Source: Nocardiopsis sp. ATB16-24 (GTDB lineage Bacteria > Actinomycetota > Actinomycetes > Streptosporangiales > Streptosporangiaceae). From it: a stretch of DNA of 64,000 bases. Positions 1 through 8,697 of the stretch are shown in pieces. The position numbers and the translations under genes were made by a program. The stretch covers positions 248,001-312,000 of the forward strand of contig NZ_JASCXJ010000002.1 in the NCBI RefSeq assembly GCF_030271535.1, given 5' to 3'. Numbering within the stretch: the first letter of the stretch is position 1; every line of letters begins with the position of its first letter. The notes beneath the pieces were generated by a model. The model was not told the DNA's origin. It did not search any database and saw only the letters and a list, made by a program, of their open reading frames with translations.

Positions 1-1
1 C

Positions 2-151
2 ACCCAGACCATGCGGGCCTACGACATCCCCATCGCCGCCCATCGTGCGCACGCCGAGGACGGCCCCACCTACCCGGCCGTACCGGAGGACGAACCGGAC
101 CACGAGTTCTACCACGGACCTGTCAGAGGCCCGGACGACTTCAGCCGCTGA
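2..151 (+). CDS. 3' end of a gene of unknown function (truncated by window edge)
   Basis: An open frame enters from the left edge and runs for 49 codons to TGA. The visible C-terminus is acidic and rich in Pro, Asp and His, ending in GPDDFSR. No domain can be recognised from this tail. It is supported as a real gene end because a strong intrinsic terminator follows 50 bases downstream. The start lies outside the window. Between this stop and position 456 I see only that terminator. Confidence 0.5.
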   Translation, partial: TQTMRAYDIPIAAHRAHAEDGPTYPAVPEDEPDHEFYHGPVRGPDDFSR

Positions 152-200
152 TCCCAAGGGACGCTTCCCCGTTCAGCGTTCCTTTCCCCACCCCCGAAGC

Positions 201-236
201 GGTGCCCGCCATCCCCCGGCGGGCACCGCCCTTTTC
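201..236 (+). terminator. intrinsic terminator
   Basis: A perfect 10-bp stem (GGTGCCCGCC, 201-210, pairing with 218-227) encloses a 7-base loop and is followed by GCCCTTTT. It fits termination of the gene ending at 151. It also lies beyond the 3' end of the MerR-type gene on the other strand. Confidence 0.75.
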
Positions 237-455
237 CCCGTCCCCGCGTACGGGGACCCCGTCGACGGAATTCGGGTCCGGCCCCGCACGCCGACACCAC
301 GGCGAGAGACGCTCCCAGATCCGCCGGGAAGTGCCGCGGACCCCGGTGGAACACGCCGCCCGCAAGGAAACAGAAAGGCCCCACCCGACACGGGGCGGGG
401 CCGGTCGCCAGGAGCGGGGAACGACCCGGCGAGAACACCTCGGCCGGCCCCGCCT

Positions 456-776
456 TCAACCGGAAGGGCCGGCGGTGCGCAGCTCCTCGTTGATGCGCCG
501 GGCCTCCTCCAACCGGTCCTCCAGGATGATGATCCTGCACGCGGCCTCGATCGGGGTGCCCTGATCCACGAGCTCACGTGCGCGCGCGGCGAGCCTGAGC
601 TGATGGCGGGAGTAGCGGCGATGGCCGCCCTTCGACCGCAGGGGCTTGAACAGCTCGGCCTCGTCCAGGGCGCGCAGGAACGCCGGCGTGGCACCGATCA
701 TCTCCGCCGCGCTGCCCATGGTGTAGGCGGGGTAGTCGTCATCGTCGAATCTGTCGTCGGTGGTGGAACGTGACAA
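456..776 (-). CDS. MerR-family transcriptional regulator
   Basis: Small DNA-binding protein of 106 residues. The N-terminal third has the MerR winged-helix pattern: YTMGSAAEMIGATPAFLRALDE followed by the wing GGHRRYS, then RHQLRLAARARELVDQG and a C-terminal helix that could form a coiled coil (ILEDRLEEARRINEEL). There is no effector-binding domain, so it is a short MerR of the type common in Streptomyces relatives. I chose the TTG start at 774-776 because a GGAGAAGGAAG ribosome site lies about ten bases upstream; the longer frame adds an Arg/Lys-rich stretch overlapping that site. It stands alone, followed on its own strand by the terminator hairpin near 201-227. Its target is unknown. Confidence 0.8.
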   Translation of the reverse strand: MSRSTTDDRFDDDDYPAYTMGSAAEMIGATPAFLRALDEAELFKPLRSKGGHRRYSRHQLRLAARARELVDQGTPIEAACRIIILEDRLEEARRINEELRTAGPSG

Positions 777-1288
777 AACGCGTTTCTTCCTTCTCCTGTA
801 CTCCTGTACGCACGCCGGGGGCCCCAACGCCGTACGGCGCCGGGGCCCGAGAGTTCAATACCACCTACCGGCCTCTGCCGGTCTTCCGCTTCCCGAGATC
901 ACGCTGGGACGGGAAAGCGGGGATCGCGGTTGTGTGACCGTGCACCACCTTCTTCCGAACCGGGGCCTGCGGTATCCGGGCGGAACGGATCTCGCCCGGG
1001 CGATCCTGATGGCACCTACTCCTCTCGATCTCACTTCGTGCACTGCCTTCGACCGCGGTGCCATCGACCCCCGGCGCCGTACCACGAGCGCGCCGGTCGA
1101 GCCCTACCGCACCGCTTTCCACCGGCGTATCCGGTGGCCCAGCTGTGTGTCTCTGTGGCTACGACAGGAAATGTAGCAGCGCCCCGAAGGCATGTCTACA
1201 CTCACCGATGTAGATTTCCGTGTGTCGTGTGGGCAGGTCCACGGACGCTCGGATCCTCGCGGCGGTCCTTCACCGAGAGAGATGGCGC
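777..1288. other. intergenic stretch, no gene seen
   Basis: Frames in this 512-base stretch are short, overlap on opposite strands and lack ribosome sites. It probably holds the MerR promoter and the 3' flank of the transporter gene. I see no RNA gene or clear repeat. Confidence 0.4.
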
Positions 1289-2146
1289 TCACCGTGACCG
1301 CCCACTGTCACCGGCCTCGCTCCGAGAGAGCAGTCGGGCGGTGGGGAAGAGGATCGCCAGGCCGACCACGAAGCCGACGATGACCATGCTGATGGCGGTG
1401 GGGTCCTCCACGGCCTGGGAGGCGACGATGGTCGCGGCGGCGATGTTGCGCTGGCCGGTGCCGAGCCCGAGGACCTCACGGTTACGGTGATCACCTCCTC
1501 CCATGAGGTACCCGAGCATGAACGCACCCGCGACGAGGAGGGCGACCGCGACCAGCGCCCTCCAGCCGATGCCCGTGATCGCGTCGAAGTGCACGATCAG
1601 GGTGGTCAGCACCACCACGATCAGCGCGATGTTGGACAGGGGGCCGATCAACGGTCGTATGCGCAGGGCCCCTTCCGTCCACAGGGTCCGTAGGAGCAAC
1701 CCCACCCCCAACGGGATGAGCATGGTCATCAGAAGAGGCTGGGCGATGGCGTCCGCCGGGGCCGCGATCCCCGGCAGCAGCACGGGAACCACCAGGGGCA
1801 TGTACAGGACGGTCACCGGGAGCACGAGGATGAGCAGCGTGGCGGTCAGGCCGCTGTCGGCGCCGGCGACCTCGCTCAGTTTGATGACGAACGGCGCCCC
1901 GGCGGCCACGGCGATCAGTACGAGGCCGATCTCCAGGGAACCCTCCAAAGGCACGATCCGTAGGATCAGGAGCGCCAACGCCGGTACGAGCACGAAGTTC
2001 GACATCAACGCGCGCAGGACGTTGCGCACGTGTCTCAGCGGGCCGACGACCTCCCCGAGGGTGTGGCCGAGCCCCACCGAGAACATGGAACCGGCCGCGA
2101 ACACCACGATCGCGATGTCGAGCATCGTCGTGAGAACCTCGATCAT
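1289..2146 (-). CDS. BASS/SBF-type (bile acid:sodium symporter-like) membrane transporter
   Basis: Integral membrane protein of 285 residues with about nine hydrophobic segments from the N-terminus onward. The N-terminal GSMFSVGLGHTLGEVVGPLRHV and the later GLGTGQRNIAAATIVA with AISMVIVGFVVG are typical of the SBF/BASS fold, where the polar GTGQRN region helps bind sodium and substrate. The start is the ATG of MIEVL because GGAGGGG lies just upstream; an in-frame ATG five codons earlier overlaps that site. It follows the arylsulfatase by 38 bases on the same strand, so the two are probably co-transcribed. Uptake or export of a sulfated or desulfated organic anion is an inference from that pairing; the real substrate cannot be read from sequence. 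Confidence 0.8.
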   Translation of the reverse strand: MIEVLTTMLDIAIVVFAAGSMFSVGLGHTLGEVVGPLRHVRNVLRALMSNFVLVPALALLILRIVPLEGSLEIGLVLIAVAAGAPFVIKLSEVAGADSGLTATLLILVLPVTVLYMPLVVPVLLPGIAAPADAIAQPLLMTMLIPLGVGLLLRTLWTEGALRIRPLIGPLSNIALIVVVLTTLIVHFDAITGIGWRALVAVALLVAGAFMLGYLMGGGDHRNREVLGLGTGQRNIAAATIVASQAVEDPTAISMVIVGFVVGLAILFPTARLLSRSEAGDSGRSR

Positions 2147-2184
2147 GGTCCCCCTCCACATGGGTCCGTGTCACGTGGGATCCC

Positions 2185-4539
2185 CTACTCCGTGACGAGG
2201 GCGGCCCGCATCCGTTCGTCCGTGGTGATCTCGGCGTCGTAGTCGTGGGAGCCCACGGGAATGGCGATCTCCACCCAGTTCACCTCTCCGGTGAACTCGT
2301 GGACGGTGTAGTCCGAAGTGACGGAGGAACCCTGGTCACGGCCGATCTCGAAAGGCTCGTCCGAGGCGAAGGGCAACGGTTGGGTGTGCTCGACCCGACC
2401 CTGGCCGACCTCCCGGTCATCGAGCAGCAGGCGTACCGTGCCGCCCTTGGCCACACCCCCACCGTCGTAGTCGAACTCCATCCGCAGATGGTGGGTGCCC
2501 TCGGGAAGAGGTTCGGTGCCTTCGACGTGGAAGCGGTCGACGCCGTAGAAGTTGTAGCAGTACACCGGCCGGTTGTCCTTGGCGTAGAGCGCCCAACCAC
2601 CGGGCAGTCCCCCCTGGGCGGCGATGACGCCCTCACATCCGTCGGCGGGCACGACGATCTCCGCCGTCACGTGGTGGGACTTGTTCTTGATGTTGATCAC
2701 GGAGAACGCGTTCAACCGGCCGATGCCGCGGTACAGCCGCTGCCGATCACCACGGGCCAGGACCGGCCGTTCCGCGCGGTCGGGGTCGGCCCGCTCGGCG
2801 GACCGGTCGTCGAGCGGGAGCACGTCGTACTTGGCCGCCTCGATCAGGAACAGACGCTGCAACTCGGCGAGCTTCTCGGGCCGCTCGGCCGCGAGGTCGC
2901 GGGCCTGGGTCCAGTCGGTGGTCGTGTCGTAGAGCTCCCACACGTCCTCGTCGAAATCACGCTGAGGCCAGTCCGGCACCGGCGGTGCGTGGGCGGTGAC
3001 GGCGGTCCAGCCCTTGTGATAGATGCCCCGGTTGCCGAGGATCTCGAAGTACTGGGTCTCACGCCGTTCGGGTGCGTCCGCGTCGTCGAAGCTGTAGGCC
3101 ATGCTGACACCGGCGACGGGCTGTTGGGCGACGCCGTTGACGATCTGGGGCTGAGGAAGACCGGCGACCTCCAGACAGGTGGGCGCGAAGTCGATGACGT
3201 GGTGGAACTGATGTCGCATCTCGCCCCGGGCCGTGATGCCACGCGGCCAGTGCACGATCAGACCGTTGCGGGTGCCGCCCCAGTGCGACGCGATCCGCTT
3301 CGTCCACTGGTAGGGGGTGTTCATGGCGTGCGCCCAGCCGAGCGAGTACTGCGGATACGACTCCGGGGTGCCGAACGTGTCGAGCTTGGCCCGGAGGAAC
3401 TCCGGGGTCTCCACGTGGGTCATACCGGTCATGGTCAGCGCCTCGTTCCAGGTGCCGTTCAACGTGCCCTCTCCCGAGGCGCCGTTGTCACCGGTGATGA
3501 GGAAGATGAGCGTGTCGTCGAGCGCCCCCAACCGCTCGATCTCCTCCACCACCTGCCCCAGACAGTGGTCGGTGTGTTCGAGGAAGGCCGCGTAGAGCTC
3601 CATCTGCCTGGTCAGTACCGGCTTCATCTCCTCCGGCATCCGCGACCACGCGGGGATGCCCTCGGGGCGAGGGGTCAGCTCACTGTCCGGTGGGATGACC
3701 CCGAGCCGTTTCTGTCGGGCGAAGGTCTCCTCCCGGACCACGTCCCACCCCTGGTCGAATTCGCCGGCGTAACGATCCAGCCAGTCGTCGGGCACGTGGA
3801 TCGGGGCGTGCGTCGCACCCGGAGCGAAGTACAGGAAGAACGGCCTCTCCGGGGCGAGCGCCCGCTGCTGACCCAACCAGCGTCGTGCCTTGGCGGCGAG
3901 GTCCTCGCTGAGGTGGTAGCCCTCCTCCGGTGACCGGTCCGGCTCCACCGGTGTGGTGCCCTCGGTCAGGCTCGGATGGAACTGGTTGGTCTCCCCGCCG
4001 ATGAACCCGTAGAAGTACTCGAACCCGCTGCCCGTCGGCCAGCGGTCGAACGGGCCCATCGGACTCCACTCCCACGTGGGAACCTCGTGGCACTTGCCGA
4101 ACTGGGACGTGGAGTACCCGTTCATGCGCAGCACCTCCGCGATCGTCGCCGCGGTGTTGGGCCGCAACGACGTGTACCCGGGCGCGGTCGTGGCCATGTC
4201 CGACACCGCGCCCATCCCCACCGAGTGGTGGTTGCGTCCGGTCAGCAACGCCTGTCTGGTCGGAGAGCACATCGCCGTCGTGTGGAAACGGGTGTAGCGC
4301 AAGCCGTTCGCGGCGAGTCGTTCGAACGTCGGCGTCCGACACGGACCGCCGAAGGCGCTGCTCGACCCGAACCCCGCGTCGTCGAGCAACACCAGCAGAA
4401 TGTTCGGCGCGCCCTCCGGAGGCCGCAGCGGCGTGATGGGCTTGAACGCCAGGTCCTCCTGCTCCACGCTGACCTCCGGCGCTCCGGCAGGCCGCCGATC
4501 CGGGATAGGAAGAACCACGCGCTCGTACTCCGTGCTCAT
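2185..4539 (-). CDS. arylsulfatase (AtsA-like, about 784 residues)
   Basis: Alkaline-phosphatase-fold sulfatase that hydrolyses sulfate esters. The N-terminal domain has NILLVLLDDAGFGSSSAF (metal-binding Asp pair) and the sulfatase signature TTAMCSPTRQALLTGRNHHS. The Cys of CSPTR is the residue oxidised to formylglycine by an FGE enzyme, and none is seen in the window. Further metal-site motifs include FLYFAPGATHAPIHVP and FLITGDNGASGEG. The length matches large actinobacterial AtsA enzymes, which carry a C-terminal beta-rich extension. There is no signal peptide, so it is likely cytosolic. Start ATG of MSTEYERV at 4539 is preceded by GGGGG; the earlier in-frame ATG adds nine residues. It is first in a probable two-gene operon with the BASS transporter. 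Confidence 0.9.
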   Translation of the reverse strand: MSTEYERVVLPIPDRRPAGAPEVSVEQEDLAFKPITPLRPPEGAPNILLVLLDDAGFGSSSAFGGPCRTPTFERLAANGLRYTRFHTTAMCSPTRQALLTGRNHHSVGMGAVSDMATTAPGYTSLRPNTAATIAEVLRMNGYSTSQFGKCHEVPTWEWSPMGPFDRWPTGSGFEYFYGFIGGETNQFHPSLTEGTTPVEPDRSPEEGYHLSEDLAAKARRWLGQQRALAPERPFFLYFAPGATHAPIHVPDDWLDRYAGEFDQGWDVVREETFARQKRLGVIPPDSELTPRPEGIPAWSRMPEEMKPVLTRQMELYAAFLEHTDHCLGQVVEEIERLGALDDTLIFLITGDNGASGEGTLNGTWNEALTMTGMTHVETPEFLRAKLDTFGTPESYPQYSLGWAHAMNTPYQWTKRIASHWGGTRNGLIVHWPRGITARGEMRHQFHHVIDFAPTCLEVAGLPQPQIVNGVAQQPVAGVSMAYSFDDADAPERRETQYFEILGNRGIYHKGWTAVTAHAPPVPDWPQRDFDEDVWELYDTTTDWTQARDLAAERPEKLAELQRLFLIEAAKYDVLPLDDRSAERADPDRAERPVLARGDRQRLYRGIGRLNAFSVINIKNKSHHVTAEIVVPADGCEGVIAAQGGLPGGWALYAKDNRPVYCYNFYGVDRFHVEGTEPLPEGTHHLRMEFDYDGGGVAKGGTVRLLLDDREVGQGRVEHTQPLPFASDEPFEIGRDQGSSVTSDYTVHEFTGEVNWVEIAIPVGSHDYDAEITTDERMRAALVTE

Positions 4540-5515
4540 CTGGCCCCCATCAAAATCGATCACCATGTCCGGTCGGGCATGGTGGTCTTCACGGACGGCC
4601 TCGTCGAGACGCCGCCGGTTCGGATGTGGTTTTCGCGACTACCCTCCGTCTACCTGCACAAACTCGGTGTTCGGACTCCGCTCCCGGGGAGCGACGCCGT
4701 TCCCGGCACAGGTTTCGGGGGTTTTTCCAGCCCTGGGAGCGATGTCGTCGTGCGGGTTCGTGCCCGGAGAGCGAGCCATCGCTCAGATCGACCAGGGGCC
4801 ATCCCGCGCCGTCTACGCCGCTGTCCACAGCAGGCCGGTCGGATCATCCGCGCCGTGCCGGTTCTTCGGCTCCGAGAAACAGGATGAGGACAGTTCACTG
4901 GGGGTGCACCGGAGTACTGGGAAGTCGAAGATGTGAGAGTTCCTGAGCTTCCAGCGGGCTCCGTTGCTTGTTCATGGGCTCTTCGGTCGGATCGCTACGA
5001 GATCGTGATCAGCGCTGACGCTTCACGATTCCGATTGTGAAACAGCCCCGTATCGCACCCCGCGCGGAATGTTCTCCGCTGCTCCGCCTGGCTGCCAGGG
5101 CACGGTACGGAGCCGACATGCCCGGTTCCGACGATGGAAGGACAGGATGTGCGCGAAGGCGCAGAACCAGTGGGGGCCTGTGTCCTCCGGGAGTCTTTGG
5201 CCTGACTATTCGAATGCGGAGGGCTCCCACGATCCTCCGCTTTTAAACCCTCCATAAGACTCTATTACCAAGTGTGCCGAAAATGGAACTCCGTACACTC
5301 TGATCCCGCAGTGGAAGCGATGATGTTCCGGGGCGTTGAAAAACAGTGCATCACGCCTGCTTGATCCGGGTGATCCCTTGTCTGGTTTGTGCTGTCAACC
5401 CAGTGGGAAAATTTCTGGTTCTGTAACCCTCTTGGCCGGAGTCGGCCACTTCCTGGAAAATTTCATACGCGCATGTACTCTTTTTGTGTTTCCCAGTCGA
5501 GGAGCCGAAAAAGCC
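4540..5515. other. long intergenic region upstream of the C-nucleoside-like operon
   Basis: Nearly 1 kb without a convincing gene; the small frames on both strands look like chance frames in high-GC DNA. From about 5235 to 5510 the composition becomes clearly more AT-rich (for example ATAAGACTCTATTACC and GTTGAAAAACAGTGC). This is the likely promoter and regulatory region of the operon starting at 5516. No cluster-specific regulator gene is visible here. Confidence 0.45.
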
Positions 5516-6853
5516 ATGGCCACCCCCGCCATCTGGGCGTCCATAGAGTCCCATGCCCAGCTTCGACCATATGCTGTCGCGCTGTGCTCACCAGACGTGA
5601 GCATGACTTATGGAGACCTGGCTGCCGCAGTACGGGCAGCGCCTTTCACCGCTTCCGGTCCGGTCCAGGTCGTTCGTGCCGACCGGGACGGCGGAGCCGT
5701 GGTCGAGGTCCTGGCGGCCCAGAGATCGCCGCGCCCAGCCCTGGTCGTTCCCCGCGGAGCAGGCCCCTCCTACATGGCCCGGCTCGACCAGGATCTGAGA
5801 GCCTTCGCCGCCGATCCCGGTGTCCTGTGGGGCGCGTACGGCCTGTGGACCACCACCTCCGGTTCGACCGGCAACCCCAAGATCGTCGCTCACGACCCAG
5901 ACGGGATCGATCGTTTCGTCCTCTGGGCTCGGCAGCGCTTCGCACTGAGCCCCGACACGGTCTCCCTCAGCCTCTCACCCCTGAACTTCGACATCGCCAC
6001 TCTGGACGTATGGGCGGTTCTGGCCGCCGGTGGGACGGTCGTCCTCCCGGCTCAGGAAGACCTCACCCGTGGCCCTGTCCTGGCCGAGGCCGCCCGCGTC
6101 CATGGTGTCACCCTGGTCCAGGCGGTACCCGTCGTTCTCCTCCCCCTGGCGCGGGCGGCAACCGCCCTGCCCCGGCCCCACACCGTCATATCAACCGGTG
6201 ACTTCTTTCCCACGGAGGCCCTGCCCTCCCTCGAAGCCGCCTTTCCTGCGGCTGAACTCCTGAGCGTTTACGGAAGCACCGAGACCAACGACAGTTTCGT
6301 CCTGGACCTGCACACGGCGACCCCTGGTGCCCTGGGGAATCCCATCAGTGGTGTTCAGTACCGCATCGGCGCCGGCGGGGAACTCGTCGTCTCCACCCCT
6401 TTCCAAGCGCTGGGTTATGTCAACGCCCCTGGCGATGTGTGGTGCACGTACGAAGGGCGCCGCGAGTTCCACACGGGTGACCTGGTCGCCACCGGCAGGG
6501 ACGGAGCCCTGCGCCTGGTCGGCCGGTCCGACCGGCAGGTCAAGGTACACGGCGTACGTGTGTCCCTCGACGAGGTCGAGGCCGTACTGCGCCACCAGAG
6601 CGGGGTTGTCGATGCCGTCGTCACGGCGCGGAGCAGGGACTCCGGTGATCGGGAGCTCGTCGCCGCCGTACTGGTCGAGTCGGGCTCTTCGGCGACGAAC
6701 CTCTCCCTGCGCTCGGCCGCGGCCTCCTCCCTGCCCCGAGAGGCACTGCCCGGACGCCTCTTCCTCACCACAGATCCTTTTCCATTGACAGGTACAGGAA
6801 AGGTCGACAGGAACAGCACAATTAATCGATTCCTCGAGAGGTATCCAGTATGA
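5516..6853 (+). CDS. stand-alone adenylation (AMP-binding) enzyme loading the adjacent carrier protein
   Basis: ANL-superfamily enzyme of 445 residues that would activate an acid as acyl-AMP and load it on a phosphopantetheine arm. Motifs: P-loop-like TTTSGSTGNPK (112-122), VYGSTET (251-257), TGDL (320-323), hinge GRSDRQVKVHGVRV (336-349) and the catalytic Lys in TGTGKVDR (K429). It is about 60 residues shorter than typical A domains, mainly at the N-terminus. Start ATG at 5516 follows GAGGAGCC; the frame is open upstream but lacks a better site. Its stop overlaps the carrier-protein ATG (ATGA). In this operon glutamine is the best guess for the substrate, by analogy with showdomycin assembly; specificity residues were not modelled. 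Confidence 0.85.
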   Translation: MATPAIWASIESHAQLRPYAVALCSPDVSMTYGDLAAAVRAAPFTASGPVQVVRADRDGGAVVEVLAAQRSPRPALVVPRGAGPSYMARLDQDLRAFAADPGVLWGAYGLWTTTSGSTGNPKIVAHDPDGIDRFVLWARQRFALSPDTVSLSLSPLNFDIATLDVWAVLAAGGTVVLPAQEDLTRGPVLAEAARVHGVTLVQAVPVVLLPLARAATALPRPHTVISTGDFFPTEALPSLEAAFPAAELLSVYGSTETNDSFVLDLHTATPGALGNPISGVQYRIGAGGELVVSTPFQALGYVNAPGDVWCTYEGRREFHTGDLVATGRDGALRLVGRSDRQVKVHGVRVSLDEVEAVLRHQSGVVDAVVTARSRDSGDRELVAAVLVESGSSATNLSLRSAAASSLPREALPGRLFLTTDPFPLTGTGKVDRNSTINRFLERYPV

Positions 6854-7098
6854 CCATGACGACCCAAGAGAGGGTTCGTGGGCACATCGTGTCTGTTCAC
6901 GCACCCGAATTGGCGGAAGAAGAGATTCCCGGAGACTATGATCTCCTGATTAATGGGGTCATTGACAGTCTCGCGCTCCTTGAGCTCGTGGAGTGGATTC
7001 AGAAGGAGTTCGGTGTCTCCGCCATGGATACGGAAATATCCCCGACAGACCTCAGTACCATCGATTCTATCTCGAAATTCATTCATAAGAACACATGA
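6850..7098 (+). CDS. acyl/peptidyl carrier protein
   Basis: 82-residue four-helix carrier protein. The phosphopantetheine attachment site is Ser40 in [16 protein letters not shown], matching the GxxDSLxxxE/V pattern. It overlaps the adenylation gene by four bases, so the pair acts as a split A-T module. Codons are noticeably richer in A/T at third positions (ATT, GAT, AAT, TTG) than in neighbouring genes. This low-GC character continues into the next gene and may mark separate acquisition. A phosphopantetheinyl transferase must come from elsewhere in the genome. Confidence 0.88.
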   Translation: MTMTTQERVRGHIVSVHAPELAEEEIPGDYDLLINGVIDSLALLELVEWIQKEFGVSAMDTEISPTDLSTIDSISKFIHKNT

Positions 7099-7124
7099 TC
7101 GGCCCACCGGGGAAGAGGAGAAAA

Positions 7125-7502
7125 ATGATTATGCGGTCCCATGAGAACACCCTTTCCGTTGACTGGGGAAACGGCAGTAGCCAACGTCTCCTCGTTGAGG
7201 AGGATAATCTGGGGTTCACTGTTGCACACACCGTTGTCAGGGCGGGCACTGTGTCTAAGCTCCAGTACCGGAACCACTTAGAGGCGTGTTACTGCATCAG
7301 GGGCAGCGGAGCGGTCGAGAGCATGGACGGCAGTGTTCGCATCGACCTCTTCCCTGGAGTTCTCTACGCTTTGGACAAGCACGACCCGCACTTGCTCATC
7401 GCCAGTGACCACGAGGGCTTGGAGTTGATCAGTGTCTTCAATCCGCCCTTGCGGGGCGATGAGAGACACAGCCTCGACGAATCCGAATTCTCCTCCTACT
7501 GA
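7125..7502 (+). CDS. ectoine-synthase (EctC)-like cupin cyclase, without other ectoine genes
   Basis: 125-residue cupin closely patterned on EctC: start MIMRSHEN (EctC proteins start MIVRS), [27 protein letters not shown] and [11 protein letters not shown]. The residues corresponding to the EctC iron ligands are present (Glu53, Tyr81, and His86 or His89). EctC normally cyclises N-acetyl-diaminobutyrate by water loss and is known to convert glutamine to the cyclic amidine ADPC as a side reaction. No ectA or ectB lies nearby. Placed directly after an A-PCP pair, it is best read as a cyclase acting on a carrier-bound or free glutamine-like substrate. Start ATG at 7125 follows GAGGAGAAAA; an upstream ATG at 7095 lacks a site and the EctC-like N-terminus. 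Confidence 0.88.
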   Translation: MIMRSHENTLSVDWGNGSSQRLLVEEDNLGFTVAHTVVRAGTVSKLQYRNHLEACYCIRGSGAVESMDGSVRIDLFPGVLYALDKHDPHLLIASDHEGLELISVFNPPLRGDERHSLDESEFSSY

Positions 7503-7549
7503 CCCGGGTTGCGAAAAGTATGGCGAGTACCACGAGAGGAACTCACTGT

Positions 7550-8683
7550 GTGGAGGGCGTTACTCCCGCCCTCATTCGCGAACGCATCGCGCACATCGCG
7601 CCCACCGTCAACGACGGGTACCTTGAGCGGGATCGCGCGGCGGCCTTTTCCATGGACCACTGGAGAGCGCTGGCCGGCACCGGTCTGTTCGGCTCCTGCC
7701 TACCCGAGGAAACGGGTGGACACGGCCACTCCCTCACCGAGCTCATGCAGACTGCCGAATTTCTCGGCCGCACCGTCCATGACGCGGGGTTGAACTTCAG
7801 CGCCGCCACCCATCTGGCCAGCACCGGTTTCGCGCTCACCCGTTTCGGGAGCGCCGAGCTTCGCAGTCGCCACCTGCCCGCTGTAGCCGACGGCACCTCC
7901 ATCGGCTGCCATGCCATCACCGAGCCCGGTACCGGTTCGGACGTGCTTTCCATGTCCGCCATTGGCCGGTTCGACGGTGACCACATCGTCCTGAACGCCT
8001 CGAAGACCTACGTCACCAACGGGCCCCTCGCCGATCTGGCCGTCGTCTACGTCCGTACCTCCGATACCCCCGGCCCCTTGAGCCTGACCGCCGTGCTCGT
8101 CCCCAGGGGCACACCCGGTGCCCGGTTCGGTCCGATGCTGGACAAAGGGACCCTGCGTACCTCCCCCTTCGGGGAACTGCACCTGGACGAATGCCGACTT
8201 CCCCAGGCGAACATCGTCGGTGGCGCGGGTACCGGTTTCCTGATCTTGGACCAGGTGATGACCTGGGAAATCCTTATCGCTTTCACCATCAATGTCGGTG
8301 AGATGCGGCGCCGCCTGGACCGCGTCGTGGAGCGGGTGGTCACAAGACAACAGTTCGGACGCCCTCTCTCCGCCTTCCAAGGCGTACAGAACGCCGTCGT
8401 GGACATGCACATCGCCATCGAGACCGCCGGGCAGGCCCTCCGCACGGCGGGAGAGACCGTCGCCTCGGGGGGTAGGGCCACCGCGGAGACGGCGCTCGCC
8501 AAGATCCTCACCAGCGAGGCCAACCTCCGTACCGCACAAGCAGCGGTCGAGCTCTTCGGTGGCGAAGGCGTGCTCACCGAGACCGGTATGGAGATCAGTG
8601 TCCGTGACGCCCTGGGCGGCCCCATCTACTCGGGCTCCAACGCGGTGCAGCGGCAGAAGATCGCCAAGGCACTAGGACTGTGA
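7550..8683 (+). CDS. acyl-CoA dehydrogenase-family flavoprotein
   Basis: ACAD fold of about 377 residues. Recognisable parts are the N-terminal helical domain, CHAITEPGTGSDVLSM (FAD/substrate loop), LNASKTYVTNG, VVTRQQFGRPLSAFQGVQ, and the C-terminal VELFGGEGVLTETGMEISVRDALGGPIYSGSNAVQR. It would remove two electrons from an acyl thioester as a C=C bond. Beside an A-PCP-cyclase set it probably desaturates the carrier-bound ring toward a pyrrole, as ACAD homologues do on prolyl-PCP. I prefer the GTG start at 7550, with AGAGGA nine bases upstream. An in-frame ATG at 7520 would add ten residues but has a poorer site. Confidence 0.85.
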   Translation: MEGVTPALIRERIAHIAPTVNDGYLERDRAAAFSMDHWRALAGTGLFGSCLPEETGGHGHSLTELMQTAEFLGRTVHDAGLNFSAATHLASTGFALTRFGSAELRSRHLPAVADGTSIGCHAITEPGTGSDVLSMSAIGRFDGDHIVLNASKTYVTNGPLADLAVVYVRTSDTPGPLSLTAVLVPRGTPGARFGPMLDKGTLRTSPFGELHLDECRLPQANIVGGAGTGFLILDQVMTWEILIAFTINVGEMRRRLDRVVERVVTRQQFGRPLSAFQGVQNAVVDMHIAIETAGQALRTAGETVASGGRATAETALAKILTSEANLRTAQAAVELFGGEGVLTETGMEISVRDALGGPIYSGSNAVQRQKIAKALGL

Positions 8684-8697
8684 GTGAAGGAAACACT

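Noticed and set aside
2245..3933. 562-codon plus-strand frame opposite the arylsulfatase
   Set aside because: It is the antisense shadow of a well-supported sulfatase in high-GC DNA, lacks a ribosome site and shows no domain.
4995..5257. Short frames on both strands before the C-nucleoside-like operon
   Set aside because: Overlapping frames on opposite strands, no ribosome site and no family resemblance; not called as genes.
6850..7502. Ectoine biosynthesis operon
   Set aside because: Only the EctC-like gene is present; neighbours are A, PCP, ACAD and PsuG types, with no ectA, ectB or ectD.
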